From assembly GCA_002753095.1 (NCBI GenBank), contig PDZU01000009.1, positions 1-58,405 on the forward strand: DNA of 58,405 nucleotides, given 5' to 3'. The notes below the pieces were generated by a model. It had not been told where the DNA came from and did not search any database. It saw only the letters and a program-made list of their open reading frames with translations. The stretch comes from Magnetococcales bacterium (lineage in GTDB: Bacteria > Pseudomonadota > Magnetococcia > Magnetococcales > Magnetaquicoccaceae). How positions within the stretch are numbered: the stretch's first letter is position 1; each line of letters begins with the position of its first letter. Position numbers and translations under genes: made by a program. This document shows, piece by piece, positions 55,801-58,405 of the stretch.

Positions 55801-58405
55801 CCTGGGCTCTCTGCAACTGGCTGAGTTGGCCGCCACCCAATGGGCGGGGCTGACCTCCAACCAACTGTTCAATCTGGCGGCAACCCAATTGCATGGCCTC
55901 TCTTCCACGCAATTGGCAACCCTCTCCCTGACACAAATCGATGGCTTCAGCTCTCTTCACCTGCAAGCCTTGACCGTTACCCAGTGGGATGGCATCACCT
56001 CTGCACAGATCAGTTCCCTGGCCAGCACACAGTGGTATGGCGTGACTTCAACGCGCATCGCTTCATTGGCCGATACGCAACTCAATGGCACCACCTCCGA
56101 ACAGTTGGTTACCTGGGCCAATACCACGCTTCAGCCACCCGCTGTATTGAGTGATTGGTTGAGTGGATTTGCGATCTATAAAACCTATTATGATCTCGCC
56201 GATAGTTCAGACCCCAATAACTCCACGTTGCTGTATAGTTCCTCTTCAAAAATTATTATTTACGACAACAGCATTGATGCCTATCTCACCATGAGTGGGT
56301 CTTTTCCTGGTAGTTCTACCTCAGCATGGACCGTATCCGGTATGCAACTTATTCGGGGAGGCTCTTTCAGCACTAATACGGTTTCCGGTGGTACGACACT
56401 GCTTGAACAGACCATCACTGCAACAAAAACAACCAGTAAGTTTGATAAATTTACGGCAATCAATACAGGTACGTTCAGCAACTCCTATGATGCCCTGGCG
56501 AATGATACAGCCGTGACATCTATAACCGGCATGTCGCTTTCCTCGACCAACGGTTCCAAAACGAGCACTTTGATGGATGGGACGATCACAGATAACAAGA
56601 TAACCATCAATCTGCACGCCCATAATTCGCCCGCTCAGGACGTAAAAGTTGAACTGACCGGCAGTTTTTCTGCATTCGTGAAATCGGATTACGCCACTGC
56701 GCTCCTCTGGGGGGCGTTTGAACCCACGTTTCAGTATAGCTCTCTGTTATCCTATGACGTACCAACCTTTACAACCACCAAAATTCAAGTCAGCCAAAAC
56801 AACAAGGTCATCTATTCGTCGCAAAACGATGCCGGGTTTGCTATCACTGATTTTGAAGCGGAATACTATAAAGTCGCACGCATTTTTTCCATTGCCAATC
56901 TGGTCAGTTCTGAAACCCGGCAACTGACCGCCGATCAACTGACGGGCTTGACAGAGAGTGATCTGAATTATCTGGTCTCCACGCAACTGGGACAGTTGGT
57001 CAATACCCAATTGGCACAATTGAGTTCGGAACAATTGGCCGGTTTGGCCATCACCCAGTTGAATGGACTGCGTTCAACCCAGTTGGCGCGCATGACGGAT
57101 GAACAACTTAATGCTTTCAGTTCTCTACAGATAGCCTCCCTGGCCAACACGCAATGGGATGGGCTGACCTCTGCACAATTGACCGAACTCAAAGATGAGT
57201 CATTGTCTGCCCTCTCCAGTCAAACTCTTGCCAGTTTAGACAATAACCAGTTGAACGGCCTGACCGCCGAACAATTGGCGCAACTCAGCCCGAATACACT
57301 GAATGGCTTGACTTCGTTACAACTGCGCATACTGGCGGACACACAACTGGAGGGTCTGCATGCGCTGCTTGTGGCCAGTCTGGCCAATACGCAACTGGAC
57401 GGCATCACCTCTCTGCAGTTGGCCGTTTTGGCCGACAGCCAGTTGATGGGGCTTACCTCACGGCAACTGTCTACCCTTGCCAACACCCAAATGAACGGCT
57501 TGCCATCGGAACGGTTGCATGTATTGTTCAACAACCAGTTGCCCGGCTTTAACAGTAAGCAACTGGCTGCCCTGACCACGACGCAACTGCAGGGCTTGAG
57601 CAGTACGCAACTGGCCTCCCTGAACAGTCAACAGTTGCTGGGCCTTAACCGCACCCAGTTGGCCTCTTTGAGCGCCAACCAACTGGGCGGTTTGCAGAGC
57701 AGCCAACTGGCCACTCTCAGTACCAGCCAATTGCTCGGTCTGGTGCCAGAGTTGATGATCCAGTTGGCGGACAACCAACTCATTGCCTTCACAAGCGCGC
57801 AGATAAAAGCGCTGACCACCAGCCAACTGACCGCCCTAAGTGCGACACAAATCAGCGCCTTGACCACCACACAAATCGCCTCCATGGCCACGGCACAATT
57901 GGCTGCGTTGACGCCGACGCAAATGACGGGTCTGCAGTCGGGAGATTTTGCCGTGTTGACAGCTGCCCAGATTGCCAGTCTGGGCTCCAGGCAGATGGCC
58001 GCTCTGCTGCCAGAACAGATGGCATTTTTGCCCGGCAAATTTGTCGGGACCATGAACAGCACGCAACTGCGAGCCCTCTCCTCCTCCCTGATCAACGCGC
58101 TGGGTTCGACACAAATTGGCGGTTTAAGCACGGCACAACTGGCCACCCTGAGCACCGAACAACTGCAAGGGCTGGAGGCAGATCAATTGGATTATTTCTC
58201 GACCAGCCAGATGCGGGCTCTGACCTCTTCCCTCATGGTTGCGCTCAGCACCAGCCAAATGGCGGGTTTGGAGTCGTCGCACATTGCCGCCCTGCTCTCC
58301 GGGCAACTGCGGGCCTTGAGTTCCACCCAGTTACAGGCGTTGAGCACCAGCCAATTGATGGGACTCGGCAGCCAACAACTGGCCACCCTGAGCACAACAC
58401 AAATG
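52856..58405 (+). CDS. Giant serralysin-type protease with octad repeats (3' end outside window)
   Basis: One frame stays open from ATG 52856 to the window edge (1850 codons, no stop), so the gene is partial. There is no Sec signal. Residues about 57-125 are Q-L octads. The M10-type catalytic domain follows (about 130-440): TIIHELGHALGLKH with His278, Glu279, His282 and His288, and Met-turn IMSYTD (Met311). Residues 463-510 resemble RTX calcium-binding turns (GGSGNDTITGN, GDAGDD). Octad arrays fill about 625-1097 and 1353-1850, separated by a beta-rich region (about 1100-1350). Length, calcium motifs and lack of a signal point to type I secretion; the C-terminal signal would lie beyond the window. 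ATG follows AGGGGA by nine bases. Confidence 0.9.
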   Translation, partial: MASYTGSSSTLATVTDLTASNTPATTDDDLLNGVGIDVLNGLQSSALGTATVNQLNDLSSVQLSSLADSQLDGLTSLQLASLANSQLDGFTSLQLLSLNSVQLSGFSSTQLNNLTDAQITDVGNALVSAITLPAYAQTALDSDGTGWAEWQHTTGTTLVLTFSFMTAAPSYATSDETSSFSALTDDQETAVRAVLDQYADLINIQFQEVTDSDTGVDLRFGRNSQTDSNAYAYLPGGSNWNAEPGDNDSAGDVWLDTGASGINADLSSGGGMLATIIHELGHALGLKHPFETTSLSQLGQSAEDSNQFTIMSYTDHPYADLIKASETVNGLSVSVSSSTVALQAETPMLYDIGVLQAIYGANTSSNTGDTTWTIPNDRPIIETIWDAGGSDTLDASAFVSDCVIDLTPGQFSSIGKFGFLDTNTDTWSEEVPSWYSDLYDETPTYGTNNIGIAYGCVIENASGGSGNDTITGNATANVLHGNLGNDSLSGGRWDSLYGDAGDDSITVSDADFAVVDGGDGGDTLILSGSGITLDLTGLTGTLSAIEAINLTGSGNNALILDASSLLTLSDTGILTVDGSSGDTVDAGSGWTDGGTSDDYQLYTASGVVLRVATAITVTATTTSSGLDLTDTTSDQIAALVETQLDVMTAGQLSSLSSAQLAGLSSTQLSSLANTQLDGLYSTQLTVLSDDQLLGLNSLQLHGLSGTQLNGLSSVQLAVFGDLQLDGVTSNQLASLANTQLDGLNSVQLAALAGSQFLGISSLHLSNLVDTQLDGLGSVALGALLDATLNGLTSGQWSQLADTQLAGMTSAHIHGLAHSQVDALRSSTLSLMSNQQLNGFTSLGLRALANSQLNGLTSLHLTDLANSQLNGLTSLQLSSLAGTQWDGLTSLQLTALADTQLNGLTSLQLNHFSSAILNGLGSLPLLNLAVTQWDGLSSDGLGSLANTQWNAMTSTVLSSLANSQWDGLTSLQLQGLANSQLNGLGSLQLAELAATQWAGLTSNQLFNLAATQLHGLSSTQLATLSLTQIDGFSSLHLQALTVTQWDGITSAQISSLASTQWYGVTSTRIASLADTQLNGTTSEQLVTWANTTLQPPAVLSDWLSGFAIYKTYYDLADSSDPNNSTLLYSSSSKIIIYDNSIDAYLTMSGSFPGSSTSAWTVSGMQLIRGGSFSTNTVSGGTTLLEQTITATKTTSKFDKFTAINTGTFSNSYDALANDTAVTSITGMSLSSTNGSKTSTLMDGTITDNKITINLHAHNSPAQDVKVELTGSFSAFVKSDYATALLWGAFEPTFQYSSLLSYDVPTFTTTKIQVSQNNKVIYSSQNDAGFAITDFEAEYYKVARIFSIANLVSSETRQLTADQLTGLTESDLNYLVSTQLGQLVNTQLAQLSSEQLAGLAITQLNGLRSTQLARMTDEQLNAFSSLQIASLANTQWDGLTSAQLTELKDESLSALSSQTLASLDNNQLNGLTAEQLAQLSPNTLNGLTSLQLRILADTQLEGLHALLVASLANTQLDGITSLQLAVLADSQLMGLTSRQLSTLANTQMNGLPSERLHVLFNNQLPGFNSKQLAALTTTQLQGLSSTQLASLNSQQLLGLNRTQLASLSANQLGGLQSSQLATLSTSQLLGLVPELMIQLADNQLIAFTSAQIKALTTSQLTALSATQISALTTTQIASMATAQLAALTPTQMTGLQSGDFAVLTAAQIASLGSRQMAALLPEQMAFLPGKFVGTMNSTQLRALSSSLINALGSTQIGGLSTAQLATLSTEQLQGLEADQLDYFSTSQMRALTSSLMVALSTSQMAGLESSHIAALLSGQLRALSSTQLQALSTSQLMGLGSQQLATLSTTQM
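54742..56150 (+). repeat. Octad repeat array, middle block
   Basis: About 58 units of 24 bases, each encoding eight residues with the pattern T/S-Q-L-x-G/S-L-x-S, often paired as 16-residue doublets (LANTQLDG then LTSLQLAS). Some units have Trp in place of Leu after Gln (TQWDGL). The protein pattern is stricter than the DNA, where synonymous codons vary widely, so selection is on the protein. Confidence 0.9.
56911..58405 (+). repeat. Octad repeat array, right-hand block (continues past window)
   Basis: At least 60 further units of 24 bases. The first part keeps the 16-residue alternation. After about 57590 it becomes a plain 8-residue series (STQLASL, TTTQIAALT) with Ile and Met appearing after Gln. 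It runs to the window edge. Confidence 0.88.

Noticed and set aside
52856..58405. 24-base periodicity as non-coding satellite DNA or CRISPR
   Set aside because: The frame is open throughout, codons vary synonymously and the pattern is conserved at protein level.

Overview
The window is chromosomal DNA of a Gram-negative proteobacterium, GC-rich and densely coding. The outer-membrane gene set (TolQRA, BamE, a LolC/E-type permease, MltA, two TolC-family channels), a ubiquinol-cytochrome c chaperone, a Suv3-like RNA helicase, type I glutamine synthetase with P-II and two Amt channels, and a heavy c-di-GMP signalling load suggest a deep-branching alphaproteobacterium-like lineage such as the Magnetococcales. 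That placement is inference from gene content only. No rRNA, tRNA, CRISPR array, transposase or phage gene was recognised.

Layout. 1-1676: a cluster of modular palindromic intergenic repeats around rlmN. 1677-2342: ndk and an upstream region with two perfect DnaA boxes and three degenerate ones. 2343-10561: a secreted lipoprotein-sorting-like protein, yebC-ruvC-ruvA-ruvB, ybgC-tolQ-tolR-tolA (no tolB or pal follows) and glcF. 10585-14476: Tim44-like protein, mltA, lolC/E. 14477-14999: a 520-base repeat island. 15000-18650 (minus): a 1069-residue PAS-GGDEF-EAL protein and a zinc-ribbon protein. 19050-20752: glnB-amtB with a clear terminator. 20965-22422: a PEGA/SPOR-type protein. 22453-26843 (minus): PPi-type phosphofructokinase, a divergent HD-GYP protein and a TPR/GT9-like protein.

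26940-34317 (minus) is the most unusual region. Six tightly packed genes run in the order bamE, MTA phosphorylase (mtnP), MTA/SAH deaminase (mtaD), class III nucleotide cyclase with PilZ domain(s), a CHAT-type protein whose catalytic His and Cys positions look substituted, and a P-loop NTPase with TPR-like repeats. Four-base overlaps or very short gaps connect most of them. It looks like a nucleoside/cyclic-nucleotide/CHAT-STAND module attached to bamE.

34464-40408: ubiquinol-cytochrome c chaperone, pgk, Suv3-like helicase, ROK kinase, MFS transporter, with two perfect palindromes between genes. 40402-47748 (minus): SCO1, two TolC-family proteins, then glnA and a second amtB. 48108-52623: an ABC/GldG/DUF4340 exporter cluster. 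52856 to the window end: one uninterrupted 1850-codon frame, open at the right edge, encoding a serralysin-type zinc metalloprotease embedded in long arrays of an 8-residue Q-L repeat. It has no Sec signal, which fits type I secretion.
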